From: Microbacterium murale
GTDB taxonomy: Bacteria; Actinomycetota; Actinomycetes; Actinomycetales; Microbacteriaceae
Assembly: GCF_030815955.1 (NCBI RefSeq)
Contig: NZ_JAUSXK010000001.1
Span: 3,472,001-3,536,000, forward strand
Reading direction: 5' to 3'
DNA: 64,000 bases
A model generated the notes under the pieces. That model was given only the letters and a program-made list of their open reading frames with translations. It was not told where the DNA came from and made no database searches. Position 1 is the stretch's first letter; every line of letters starts with the position of its first letter. Made by a program: the position numbers and the translations under genes. Positions 41,688-49,842 of this stretch are shown here, one piece after another.

Positions 41688-42125
41688 ATGAGCATCACCG
41701 CCCCCCGTACTCGGATGGCCGGCATCGGCCGCGTCCTCGTCATCATCTATGCCGTGATGGCCTTGGCTGCCACGGGCCGCAGTTTCGTGCAGATCGTCCG
41801 AAAGTTCGACGAGGCGCCGCTCGCCTACACGCTCTCAGCCATCGCCGCCGGCGTGTACATCCTCGCGACGTTGGCATTGGTGCTCGCCGGACGAAGAGGC
41901 TGGTACACGGTCGCCTGGGTCGCGATCGTCTTCGAACTGATCGGCGTCATCGTGGTCGGAGTCCTGAGTCTCGCCGTTCCTGAGCTCTTCCAGCACGATT
42001 CGGTATGGTCGGTGTTCGGTCGCGGCTATCTGTTCATTCCGCTGGTGCTCCCGATCTTCGGCATCTGGTGGCTGCGCACGCACCGACCGGTCGAGGCGCG
42101 CCACGCCGCGGAGGTCCCGGCGTGA
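41688..42125 (+). CDS. Four-helix membrane protein upstream of ribF
   Basis: A 145-residue integral membrane protein with about four helices (VLVIIYAVMALAATGRS; YILATLALVLAGRRGW; AIVFELIGVIVVGVLS; YLFIPLVLPIFGIWWLR) and a His-containing C-tail. No domain recognised. Start ATG 41688 is set by GGAGGA 4 nt upstream; the frame is open further 5' without signals. Its stop overlaps the GTG of ribF (GTGA), so the two are coupled, which may point to a link with flavin metabolism or only to operon packing. Confidence 0.75.
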   Translation: MSITAPRTRMAGIGRVLVIIYAVMALAATGRSFVQIVRKFDEAPLAYTLSAIAAGVYILATLALVLAGRRGWYTVAWVAIVFELIGVIVVGVLSLAVPELFQHDSVWSVFGRGYLFIPLVLPIFGIWWLRTHRPVEARHAAEVPA

Positions 42126-43078
42126 TCGTCTTCCGCGACCCGAGCGAGGTGCCGGCGGATTTCGGCTCATCGGCTGTGGCGATCGGCAAGTTCGACGGCG
42201 TGCACGCCGGACATCGTGCGGTCATCGAACGCCTCAAAGCGGATGCTGAGGCATCCGACGCACGCGCAGTGGCGGTGACCTTCGACCGCAACCCGCTCGC
42301 GCTGCTGCGCCCGGAGATCTGCCCCGAGAACGTGGTCTCGGTGGATCGCAAGCTCGATCTGCTCGGCGAGCTGGGGCTCGACGCGACCTTGCTGCTGACG
42401 TTCGATCGCGAACTCGCCTCGCGCACGCCGGTCGAGTTCGTCGAGAAGATCCTGGTCGACGCACTGCATGTGTCGACGGTGCTGGTCGGGCGTGACTTCC
42501 GGTTCGGGCACAAGGGGGCCGGCACGCCGGACCTGCTGCGTGAGCTCGGCCCGCGCTACGGTTTCACCGTCGATGTGGTCGAGGACGTGTATGTCGAGGG
42601 TTCCGAGCGCCGCGTCTCATCCAGTTGGATCCGCGAACTGCTCGCAGAAGGCGACGTGAAGACGGCCGAAGCCGTCCTCGGACGTCCGGTCGACGTGCGT
42701 GGCGAGGTCGTGCACGGACTCAAACGCGGTCGGGAGCTGGGATTTCCGACGGCGAACCTGTCGGCGAGCGTCGACGCGCTCGTTCCTGCGGACGGCGTGT
42801 ACGCGGGCTGGCTCGTCGATCACGACACGGGCGTGCGATACCCGGCGGCTATCTCCGTCGGAACGAACCCGACGTTCGACGATGTCCTCGTGCGTCAGGT
42901 CGAGGCTCACGTGCTCGACGAGGACTCGCTCGACCTGTACGGTCACGATGTCACGGTCGAGTTCGCCGAGCGTCTGCGCGGTATGGTCGCGTTCGAGGGT
43001 ATCGAGGCGCTCATGGCGCAGATGTCAGCAGACGTGGTGGCAGCACGTGCACTTCTGACAGGCGAAGTGCGCGCGTAG
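42122..43078 (+). CDS. ribF: Bifunctional riboflavin kinase / FAD synthetase
   Basis: A 318-residue enzyme making FMN and FAD. The N-terminal adenylyltransferase has AIGKFDGVHAGHRAVI and VTFDRNPL, then LLLTFDRELASRTPVEFVE and VGRDFRFGHKGAG. The C-terminal kinase has GFPTANLSASVDALVPADGVYAGW (Gly-Phe-Pro-Thr-Ala-Asn) and ISVGTNPTFDD, with YGHDVTVEFAERLRGM at the end. SSSWIRELLAEGDV links the two. GTG start at 42122 overlaps the preceding stop. Confidence 0.96.
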   Translation: MIVFRDPSEVPADFGSSAVAIGKFDGVHAGHRAVIERLKADAEASDARAVAVTFDRNPLALLRPEICPENVVSVDRKLDLLGELGLDATLLLTFDRELASRTPVEFVEKILVDALHVSTVLVGRDFRFGHKGAGTPDLLRELGPRYGFTVDVVEDVYVEGSERRVSSSWIRELLAEGDVKTAEAVLGRPVDVRGEVVHGLKRGRELGFPTANLSASVDALVPADGVYAGWLVDHDTGVRYPAAISVGTNPTFDDVLVRQVEAHVLDEDSLDLYGHDVTVEFAERLRGMVAFEGIEALMAQMSADVVAARALLTGEVRA

Positions 43079-43114
43079 CCCACGTAGAGCATTCCGTTCC
43101 GACGCCGTCGGCGC

Positions 43115-43126
43115 TACGCTTGCGCC
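43115..43126 (+). promoter_or_regulatory. Leaderless-type -10 element for the 43127 membrane gene
   Basis: TACGCT at 43115-43120, 6 nt (TGCGCC), then GTG at 43127. Confidence 0.55.
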
Positions 43127-43498
43127 GTGAGTCCTTGGGAGATCATGCTCGCGGTCACGGAAACGCCTAAGGCGCCGAACCTTTGGGGTGCCCTGGGTTG
43201 CGCCATGGCCTACGCGGCAGCGCTGCTGGCCGCGCTCGACGCGTTTGCCGACATGCTGCTGGCCCGTGCCGGAGTGGCATCGGCATTCGGTCCAGCGCAC
43301 GGCCTGAAGTTCGGTGGCAAGCTCGTCGCCGCCGGCGTCACGGTCGTCTCGGCCGGAATGGTGCTGGCCCTCGACTCCAATTGGTTCGCGTTCACCGCAT
43401 TGTCGGTCGTATTCGTCGTCGTGGTCTCATCCGCAGTGCTGATAATGCGCCGGACGTCGAAAGGCCCGCGAGTGCAAGTGGAGAACGCCCCGCAATGA
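43127..43498 (+). CDS. Small membrane protein with two to three helices
   Basis: A 123-residue protein with hydrophobic stretches GCAMAYAAALLAALDAFADMLL, KLVAAGVTVVSAGMVLALDS and TALSVVFVVVVSSAVLIM and a basic C-terminal tail. No family recognised. It sits on its own leaderless-type promoter between ribF and the SNF2 helicase, with no shared operon evidence. Confidence 0.65.
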   Translation: MSPWEIMLAVTETPKAPNLWGALGCAMAYAAALLAALDAFADMLLARAGVASAFGPAHGLKFGGKLVAAGVTVVSAGMVLALDSNWFAFTALSVVFVVVVSSAVLIMRRTSKGPRVQVENAPQ

Positions 43499-43500
43499 CG

Positions 43501-43506
43501 TAAACT
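43501..43506 (+). promoter_or_regulatory. Possible -10 element for the SNF2 helicase gene
   Basis: TAAACT at 43501-43506, about 150 bp before the helicase start, which would imply a leader RNA of about 145 nt. A nearer promoter cannot be excluded. Confidence 0.35.
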
Positions 43507-43656
43507 GTCAGCAGGTCTTCTTCAGCGGAGCGCCATATCGGTGCCACGACGATGACCGAACAACGTTCGCACGGTCCTGGCTGGCGCCACACGCGGACGA
43601 CTCGTACGTCACGAATCGCCCTTGACGGTGATTCGGTACTCACGCTCAGGAGGAGC

Positions 43657-45792
43657 ATGCCGACTACGGCAACCGCCGCCACGCGGCGCAAGAAGACGTC
43701 TCGTCGTGACGACGAGGCCCCGCTGATCCCGATCCTCGCGCGCAAGGTGCGAGAGATCGAGGCAAAGGCTCAGCGTGGCAAGCTCGGACCCACCAACCGG
43801 GTGAAGTTCCAGGTGATCGCCTTCCTGGTGCGCGAGGAGCGCGCCAGGGTGAAGACGGACACCGCGTTCAGCGATTCGGTGCGAGCAGAACTGCTAAAGC
43901 GGCTCGACGGCGTGGCCACCATCCTGGCCAAGACCGCCGCGCGCGACACCTCTCTCATCCAGCTGTTGGAGGCCGACTCCGCCACCAGTCCGGTGGCGAA
44001 GCGCATGCGTCGTGACTGGCTGCTCGAATCCGGCGCCGAGCTCGCTCCGGAAGAGCTCATCATCACGGATATCGCCCCGATTCAGGCGCCGGTCGTTCCG
44101 GCCGCGCTTGCCGAACGTCAGGTGACACCACCTTCAGTGGAGTCCAGGCAGCTCGCCAATCCGTTCCTCGCGCCGGACCTCACGCCTCGACAGCCGACCG
44201 CGCCCCGGCGCAGGCTGGATGACTGGGAACTGATGGGCCCTCTCTACAAGGCGTTCGAGACCGGCGCAGGCGGATCCTCCGCGAGCATGGATCTCCCGCC
44301 GACACCGGAGTACGACCACATCTCGCCCAAGGGCCTCGAGGTCATGGTGCACCAGTCGCGGTTCCTCGAAGCAGTGCGCGACGGACATCGCAGCTTCCTG
44401 CTCGCCGACGAGCCCGGCCTCGGCAAGACCGCGCAATCCGTTCTCGCAGCGTCCATCGCCGACGCCTACCCGCTTCTCGTCGTCGTCCCGAACGTCGTGA
44501 AGATGAACTGGGCCCGCGAGGTCGAGCGGTGGACACCACAGCGACGAGCGACCGTCATCCAGGGTGACGGCACTGACATCGATGCGTTCGCCGACGTCTT
44601 CATCGTGAACTACGAGATCCTCGACCGGCACCTGTCATGGCTCGGCTCTATCGGTCTCAAGGGCATGGTCGTCGATGAGGCGCACTTCATCAAGAATCTC
44701 TCCTCGCAGCGTTCGCAGAACGTTCTCGCCCTCGCATCGCGCATCCGTGAACGCACCCGCGACCCGCTCCTGATGGCGCTCACCGGTACGCCGCTGATCA
44801 ACGATGTCGAGGACTTCGACGCGATCTGGCGTTTCCTCGGCTGGACCACTGGCGACAAGCCCGGTGCCGAGTTGATGCGGAAGCTGGACGACACCGGGCT
44901 CACCCCCGCGGACAAGTCGTTCTACGCCGAAGCGCGCGACGCCGTGATCTCGATGGGCATCGTCCGCCGTAAGAAGAAGGACGTCGCAGCTGACCTTCCG
45001 GACAAGCTCGTCGCCGACCTTCCCGTGCAGTTGGATGACGAGTTCGGTCGTGGCATCCGCCAGGCCGAGCGTGAGCTGGGGGAGCGGCTCGCCGCCAAGT
45101 ACCGGCGTATCGTCCAGGCACGCGGCGATCGCGGTCTCGAGCCCGGCGAGATCGACGAGGACATCGTGCGCCTGGTCGCCCATAACGAGCTGGAGGAGTC
45201 GAAGGCCGCCGGCACGGGTGGGGACAATGTCTTCACGATGGTGCGCAAGATCGGTCAGGCGAAGGCACAGCTCGCCGCCGATTATGCGGCGCAGCTGCAG
45301 CGCTCGGTCGGCAAGGTCGTCTTCTTCGCCAAGCACATCGACGTCATGGATCAGGCTGAGGCGCACTTCAGAGCATCCGGCATCCGCTACGTCTCGATAC
45401 GCGGCGACCAGACGACTCCCGCGCGCCAACAGGCGATCGACGACTTCAACGGCGACGAGAGCGTGGGCATCGCTGTATGTTCGCTCACGGCTGCCGGCGT
45501 CGGTCTGAATCTGCAGGCGGCGTCCAACGTCGTACTGGCGGAGTTGAGCTGGACCGCGGCCGAGCAGACGCAGGCCATCGACCGTGTGCACCGCATCGGT
45601 CAGGACGAGCCGGTCACGGCGTGGCGGATCATCGCCGCTCACACCATCGACACGAAGATCGCCGAGCTCATCGACCAGAAGCAGGGCCTCGCGGCTCGTG
45701 CGCTGGACGGCGAGGTCGTGGAGGCGTCGGCGAGCGAGTCCGTGCAGATGTCGGCACTCATGCACCTGCTGAGGCAGGCGCTCAGCGACTGA
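43657..45792 (+). CDS. SNF2-family DEAD/DEAH-box helicase/ATPase
   Basis: A 711-residue protein. A basic N-terminal region (about 1-200) of unknown fold precedes the Snf2 ATPase: motif I ADEPGLGKTAQSV, motif II VVDEAHFIKN, motif III MALTGTPLIN, and in the second lobe TAAGVGLNLQAASNVVL and motif VI QTQAIDRVHRIGQDEPV. Such motors translocate along double-stranded DNA and remodel protein-DNA complexes. No DISARM, Zorya or restriction-modification genes are next to it, so a defence role is not supported. AGGAGGAG at 43648-43655 fixes the ATG 43657. A long inverted repeat follows the stop. Confidence 0.9.
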   Translation: MPTTATAATRRKKTSRRDDEAPLIPILARKVREIEAKAQRGKLGPTNRVKFQVIAFLVREERARVKTDTAFSDSVRAELLKRLDGVATILAKTAARDTSLIQLLEADSATSPVAKRMRRDWLLESGAELAPEELIITDIAPIQAPVVPAALAERQVTPPSVESRQLANPFLAPDLTPRQPTAPRRRLDDWELMGPLYKAFETGAGGSSASMDLPPTPEYDHISPKGLEVMVHQSRFLEAVRDGHRSFLLADEPGLGKTAQSVLAASIADAYPLLVVVPNVVKMNWAREVERWTPQRRATVIQGDGTDIDAFADVFIVNYEILDRHLSWLGSIGLKGMVVDEAHFIKNLSSQRSQNVLALASRIRERTRDPLLMALTGTPLINDVEDFDAIWRFLGWTTGDKPGAELMRKLDDTGLTPADKSFYAEARDAVISMGIVRRKKKDVAADLPDKLVADLPVQLDDEFGRGIRQAERELGERLAAKYRRIVQARGDRGLEPGEIDEDIVRLVAHNELEESKAAGTGGDNVFTMVRKIGQAKAQLAADYAAQLQRSVGKVVFFAKHIDVMDQAEAHFRASGIRYVSIRGDQTTPARQQAIDDFNGDESVGIAVCSLTAAGVGLNLQAASNVVLAELSWTAAEQTQAIDRVHRIGQDEPVTAWRIIAAHTIDTKIAELIDQKQGLAARALDGEVVEASASESVQMSALMHLLRQALSD

Positions 45793-45801
45793 CTGTCATC
45801 G

Positions 45802-45845
45802 CTGGAATCGTCGTCAAGAATCGCGTTTCTTGACGACGATTCCAG
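45802..45845. repeat. 19-bp perfect inverted repeat downstream of the SNF2 helicase
   Basis: CTGGAATCGTCGTCAAGAA (45802-45820) and its exact complement (45827-45845) with a 6-nt loop. The stem is longer than needed for termination and has no T-run. It may be a terminator, a repetitive palindromic element or a binding site. The following 150 bases to pfkA hold no ORF. Confidence 0.65.
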
Positions 45846-45949
45846 GGTGAATTCACGACGATCGCGGAAGAACGCCGAATCGGTGGATACGGGTGCGCAA
45901 GATCGTTGATTTTCGCGTCCGCCGAATGGCATCCACTCGTGATGCCCAC

Positions 45950-45955
45950 TAGGGT
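45950..45955 (+). promoter_or_regulatory. Possible -10 element for pfkA
   Basis: TAGGGT at 45950-45955, 53 bp before the pfkA ATG, giving a transcript leader of about 47 nt. Confidence 0.4.
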
Positions 45956-46008
45956 CGAGAGCAGGCAGCGTCGCCCGTCCCCCTCCCGAAACGTCTGAAG
46001 GCACCAGC

Positions 46009-47037
46009 ATGAAGATCGGCATCCTCACCAGCGGCGGCGACTGCCCCGGCCTCAACGCGGTCATCCGCGGCATCGTGCTGAAGGGCACGACCTCGTACGA
46101 CCTCGAATTCGTCGGTATCCGCGATGGATGGCGGGGGGTCGTCGAAGGCGATTTCATGCCGCTCACTCGTCACGAGGTCAAGGGGCTCTCGAAGGTCGGC
46201 GGGACGATTCTGGGAACCAGCCGCACCAACCCGTATGAGGGCGAACGCGGCGGCGCCGACAACATCGCGAAGACCCTCTACGGCCACAAGATCGACGGCA
46301 TCGTCGCGATCGGCGGCGAGGGAACGCTGGCGGCCGCCGATCGGCTCGCAAAAGACGGCCTGAATGTCCTGGGTGTGCCCAAGACCATCGACAACGACCT
46401 GCGCGCCACCGACTACTCCTTCGGGTTCGACACCGCCGTGAACATCGCAACTGACGCGATGGACCGCCTGCGCACCACCGGCGACTCGCACCAGCGGTGC
46501 ATGGTCGCCGAGGTCATGGGGCGCCATGTCGGCTGGATCGCGCTGCACGCCGGCATGGCTGCCGGCGCCCACGTCATCTGCATCCCTGAGGTACCGATGT
46601 CGATCGATGAGATCGCCGAACTGGTCACCAGTGCCCACGACCGCGGCCGCGCACCCCTCGTCGTGGTCTCGGAGGGGTTCAAGCTCGAAGGCATGGAGGA
46701 GGCGTTCAGCGACAAGGGAATGGATGCGTTCAACCGTCCTCGGCTGGGGGGCATCGGCGATCAGCTCGCACCCGCGATCGAGCGGATCACGGGTATCGAG
46801 ACACGAGCGACGATTCTCGGACACATCCAGCGAGGCGGTTCGCCGTCCGGCTTCGATCGCGTGCTCGCCACTCGCCTCGGCCTGCATGCCGCAGACGCCA
46901 TCGTCGAAGGGGCCTGGGGGCAGATGGTGGCCATGAAGGGCACCGACATCGTTCGTGTGCCGTTCGAAGAGGCGCTCGGCGAACTCAACACCGTTCCGCG
47001 CTATCGCTATGACGAGGCCGCCGCGCTCTTCGGCTGA
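46009..47037 (+). CDS. pfkA: 6-phosphofructokinase
   Basis: A 342-residue glycolytic enzyme phosphorylating fructose 6-phosphate. Motifs: GILTSGGDCPGLNAVIR, AIGGEGTLAAA (Gly105), VPKTIDND (Lys125, catalytic Asp nearby), MGRHVGWIALHAG and ILGHIQRGGSPS. Gly105 is the residue found in ATP-dependent enzymes; Lys125 is shared with PPi-type and actinobacterial group III enzymes. The mix suggests an actinobacterial ATP-dependent group III PFK, without the usual allosteric site being certain. There is a 51-nt leader after the -10; the start ATG is immediately before KIGILTSGG. Confidence 0.95.
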   Translation: MKIGILTSGGDCPGLNAVIRGIVLKGTTSYDLEFVGIRDGWRGVVEGDFMPLTRHEVKGLSKVGGTILGTSRTNPYEGERGGADNIAKTLYGHKIDGIVAIGGEGTLAAADRLAKDGLNVLGVPKTIDNDLRATDYSFGFDTAVNIATDAMDRLRTTGDSHQRCMVAEVMGRHVGWIALHAGMAAGAHVICIPEVPMSIDEIAELVTSAHDRGRAPLVVVSEGFKLEGMEEAFSDKGMDAFNRPRLGGIGDQLAPAIERITGIETRATILGHIQRGGSPSGFDRVLATRLGLHAADAIVEGAWGQMVAMKGTDIVRVPFEEALGELNTVPRYRYDEAAALFG

Positions 47038-47097
47038 CAGTCGCCGCCGTCCAGCGCGTGCACAGCCGACCCACAGGCGGTGCGACAACTGACGGCC

Positions 47098-47110
47098 TAT
47101 CGTCGATTCG
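47098..47110 (+). promoter_or_regulatory. Leaderless-type -10 element for the glycosyltransferase
   Basis: TATCGT at 47098-47103, 7 nt, then ATG at 47111. Confidence 0.5.
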
Positions 47111-48604
47111 ATGATGCGCGCAGATTCACGTCTTCCACATGGCAGACATTTCGCCCTGACCTGGGGGATCGGCGACCGCTATGGCGGGATGACGAATGCC
47201 ATGCTGCGGCGGTCGAGATCGTTCAAGCGCATCGGCGGCGTCGACGTCGACATCCTCACGCTCGATGACCGACCGGATTACCCGGAACTCGCCTCGCGTC
47301 TACGCGCGTCGGGTGAGCTCATCGACGGTCTCAGGCTTCGGAATCTCTGGGATGATCTGCGCCGCCGCCCGTCTCGACCGAAAGGCTCGGCTCCCGATCC
47401 TGTCGAGCCGCTCACTCCCCGCGACGATGACATCGTCTCCGAATGGGACGGTGTCGTCCTGTCGAGACAGCGCTCCAGAGCGGATGGCGGCCCGATCGCA
47501 GTGGATCGTTTCCGTCGCGACGGCAGCATCCTTGCCACCGAGCGCGCAGATTCTCCGTCTCACCGCATCGTGCTGTACGCGGAGGACGGCACACCCATCC
47601 GCGCGTGGAAATCGAGCTGGAGCCTCTACCGATGGTGGTTCGATCGCCTGACGTCGGGCAAGACGAGCTTCCTGCTGGTGGATTCGAAGACCGCTGCTCG
47701 TTCCGTCGCAGGCTACCGACGAGAGAATGTGACGACGGTCCACATCGTGCATGCCTCGCACCGGCTGCGCGGACGCGCAGGAACCCTGCGAGCATCACGC
47801 GCGACCGTGCTGCGTCGCGCCGGCGACTTCGATGACATCGTGGTGCTCACGGCGAGGCAGAGGGCCGATCTCATCGATGATCTCGCTTCGGTGGGCGTCA
47901 CTGCCAGGATCCGCGCGATCCCGAACGAGGCGGAGTTCCTGCCGCCCTCCAGGCGTCCGCGCACGGATGACCTCGGCGTAGTCGTCGCCTCCCTCGAGGC
48001 GCGTAAACGGCTGAAGCACGTAGTGGACGCCATCGCCCAGGCAAGGGCGGTCGACCAGAGGATCAGCCTCGACCTGTTCGGTGAGGGTCCGCGTGAGAGC
48101 GAGATCCGGAGACGTGCCAGGTCTCTCGCGGTCGAAGAGCACGTTCGACTCCGTGGCTTCGATCCAGACGCACGCACGGCGTTCCAGAGCGCGGGCTTCA
48201 GCCTCTTGACGTCTACATCAGAGGGCTTGCCGCTCGTGCTCATCGAGAGCATGGCGGCGGGCTGCATCCCGATCGCCTATGACATCCGGTACGGCCCGGC
48301 GGACATGATCCATGACGGGCTCGACGGCTTCCTCGTCGCCGAGGGAGACATCCGGATGATGGCTCAGCGAATCGTGGAGCTGCGGTCCATGCCGGCAGCC
48401 AGGGTCGAGATGATGAGGAAACGCGCGATGGCTAGGGCCGCCGAGTTCTCCGATGTGGCAGTGACCCGCCAATGGGCCCGCGAGCTGCGCTCCGCGTTCG
48501 ACGCGAAGAGGATCGCATCAGCGAAGGACCAGCCTCTACCGGTGCGGCTGCGCCGGCGTGCAGGGGTCGTGCGTCGGCGGATCCAGTGGGCGACCGGACG
48601 CTGA
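47111..48604 (+). CDS. GT-B fold glycosyltransferase (group 1), possible wall-glycopolymer type
   Basis: A 497-residue glycosyltransferase. The N-terminal half (ALTWGIGDRYGGMTNAMLRRSRSF) resembles TarM/TagE-like alpha-glycosyltransferases acting on wall teichoic acids. The C-terminal half is a glycosyl transfer group 1 domain with SLEARKRLKHVVDAI, LDLFGEGPRESEI and the Glu-x7-Glu region STSEGLPLVLIESMAAG. Donor and acceptor are not determined. The acyltransferase on the opposite strand just downstream may modify the same surface polymer (inference). Confidence 0.85.
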   Translation: MMRADSRLPHGRHFALTWGIGDRYGGMTNAMLRRSRSFKRIGGVDVDILTLDDRPDYPELASRLRASGELIDGLRLRNLWDDLRRRPSRPKGSAPDPVEPLTPRDDDIVSEWDGVVLSRQRSRADGGPIAVDRFRRDGSILATERADSPSHRIVLYAEDGTPIRAWKSSWSLYRWWFDRLTSGKTSFLLVDSKTAARSVAGYRRENVTTVHIVHASHRLRGRAGTLRASRATVLRRAGDFDDIVVLTARQRADLIDDLASVGVTARIRAIPNEAEFLPPSRRPRTDDLGVVVASLEARKRLKHVVDAIAQARAVDQRISLDLFGEGPRESEIRRRARSLAVEEHVRLRGFDPDARTAFQSAGFSLLTSTSEGLPLVLIESMAAGCIPIAYDIRYGPADMIHDGLDGFLVAEGDIRMMAQRIVELRSMPAARVEMMRKRAMARAAEFSDVAVTRQWARELRSAFDAKRIASAKDQPLPVRLRRRAGVVRRRIQWATGR

Positions 48605-48669
48605 TCAGCACGAGCGGGTCGACCGACCAACCTCAGGCGGAGTGGGCGGAGCTGATCGGGCGGAGCGGA

Positions 48670-49785
48670 TCAGGCGGAGCGTGCCTGCAGACGCTGTGTG
48701 ACATAGCCGCCGACCCTGCGTGCCGCAAGGTGCGAGGGGCGCTCGATCCACCGGTAGAAGAGCATCGAGGCCCCGAGTGACACCGGCAGGCCGATCAGAC
48801 ACACCAGCCACCAACGCTCCTGCCCCAGCAGATAGCCCAGCGTGCCGAGGACGGGGGCGTGCACGAGGTACAGGCTGAATGACAGCTTGCCCAGCCAGAG
48901 AGCTGTCGGGCGTTCGCACGCGCGGCGCAGGACCGGCCACACGATCACGAGCAGAACGATGAGCGTCGCCCCCACACCGGCGAGTCCCCAGAGCGCATCG
49001 GCCGCCAGTTCTGAACTGCTGTCGACGAAGGGGCGTGCCAGCCAGCTGGCGATGAGCAGGGTCGCCGAGAGCACCGCCACGGCCGGCCACAGCATCCGGG
49101 TGCGCACGCGCTGCCCGAATGCACGGATGCCGTCGAGGTTGATCGCGATGATCGTTCCGAGGAGGAACACCGGGAAGTACACGAGCGCATCGATCTCGAA
49201 AATCCGACCGGCCACAGTGGCCGAAGCGGCGATGACCGCGAGGTAGGGGCTCGCGCGCCGGAAGCGGATGGCCAGCCATACGAACAGGGGGAGCAGCAGC
49301 GAGAAGAAGAGCTCCCAGCGCAACGACCACAGTACGTTGTCGATGTCGAACGACGACGGCAGGAGGGACGCCTCCGCGAGAAACGAGATCGGCGTCACCG
49401 ACGTCGCCTGAGCATCGCGCAGCCAAGTTTCGCTGGGCATGGATAAGGCGTCCCGCGGAATGGCGATGATCAGGATGCTCGCGAAGATCAACGCGCCGAA
49501 CACTGGCAGGTACAGCCGCATCAGCCGCGAAGGGTAGTACCGGGTCCATTCGAAGTCGGGGCGCAGAGCGGGCAGGGCGACGACCAAACCGGACAGCGCG
49601 AAGAAGACGAGCACCGATTCGGTGCCGGGAAACAGCAGCTTGAGCGGGCTCTGCGTCAGCCAGGCCCACGTCGCCTCACTCAGCCCGGGTCTGGCGATGA
49701 GGGAGAGGTGATACAGGACGACGGCAAGCGAGGCGAAGCCTCTCAGCCCGTCCAGACCTGTGATCCTGGATGAGGTGTCGGACAT
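48670..49785 (-). CDS. Acyltransferase-3 (OafA/YrhL-like) membrane protein
   Basis: A 371-residue integral membrane acyltransferase with about ten hydrophobic segments. It starts ITGLDGLRGFASLAVVLYHLSLI with the conserved Arg and His of family 3; later it has LWSLRWELFFSL and KLSFSLYLVHAP. Members O-acetylate sugars, lipids or wall polymers. There is no SGNH domain. It converges on the glycosyltransferase, with 65 bp between stops; no hairpin is obvious there. Confidence 0.88.
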   Translation of the reverse strand: MSDTSSRITGLDGLRGFASLAVVLYHLSLIARPGLSEATWAWLTQSPLKLLFPGTESVLVFFALSGLVVALPALRPDFEWTRYYPSRLMRLYLPVFGALIFASILIIAIPRDALSMPSETWLRDAQATSVTPISFLAEASLLPSSFDIDNVLWSLRWELFFSLLLPLFVWLAIRFRRASPYLAVIAASATVAGRIFEIDALVYFPVFLLGTIIAINLDGIRAFGQRVRTRMLWPAVAVLSATLLIASWLARPFVDSSSELAADALWGLAGVGATLIVLLVIVWPVLRRACERPTALWLGKLSFSLYLVHAPVLGTLGYLLGQERWWLVCLIGLPVSLGASMLFYRWIERPSHLAARRVGGYVTQRLQARSA

Positions 49786-49799
49786 CCCGCGCCATGTTA
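49786..49799 (-). promoter_or_regulatory. -10 element for the acyltransferase
   Basis: Minus-strand TAACAT (49794-49799), 8 nt (GGCGCGGG), then ATG at 49785. Slightly wider spacing than the standard 6. Confidence 0.4.
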
Positions 49800-49842
49800 G
49801 ACGCCCGATCTGCGAAGCGGCTGATCAGCCGGCGAGCTCCTT

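Noticed and set aside
43657..45792. SNF2 helicase considered as a defence-system component (DISARM, Zorya or BREX-like)
   Set aside because: Neighbours are housekeeping (ribF, pfkA); no methylase, nuclease or phospholipase-D partner is present.
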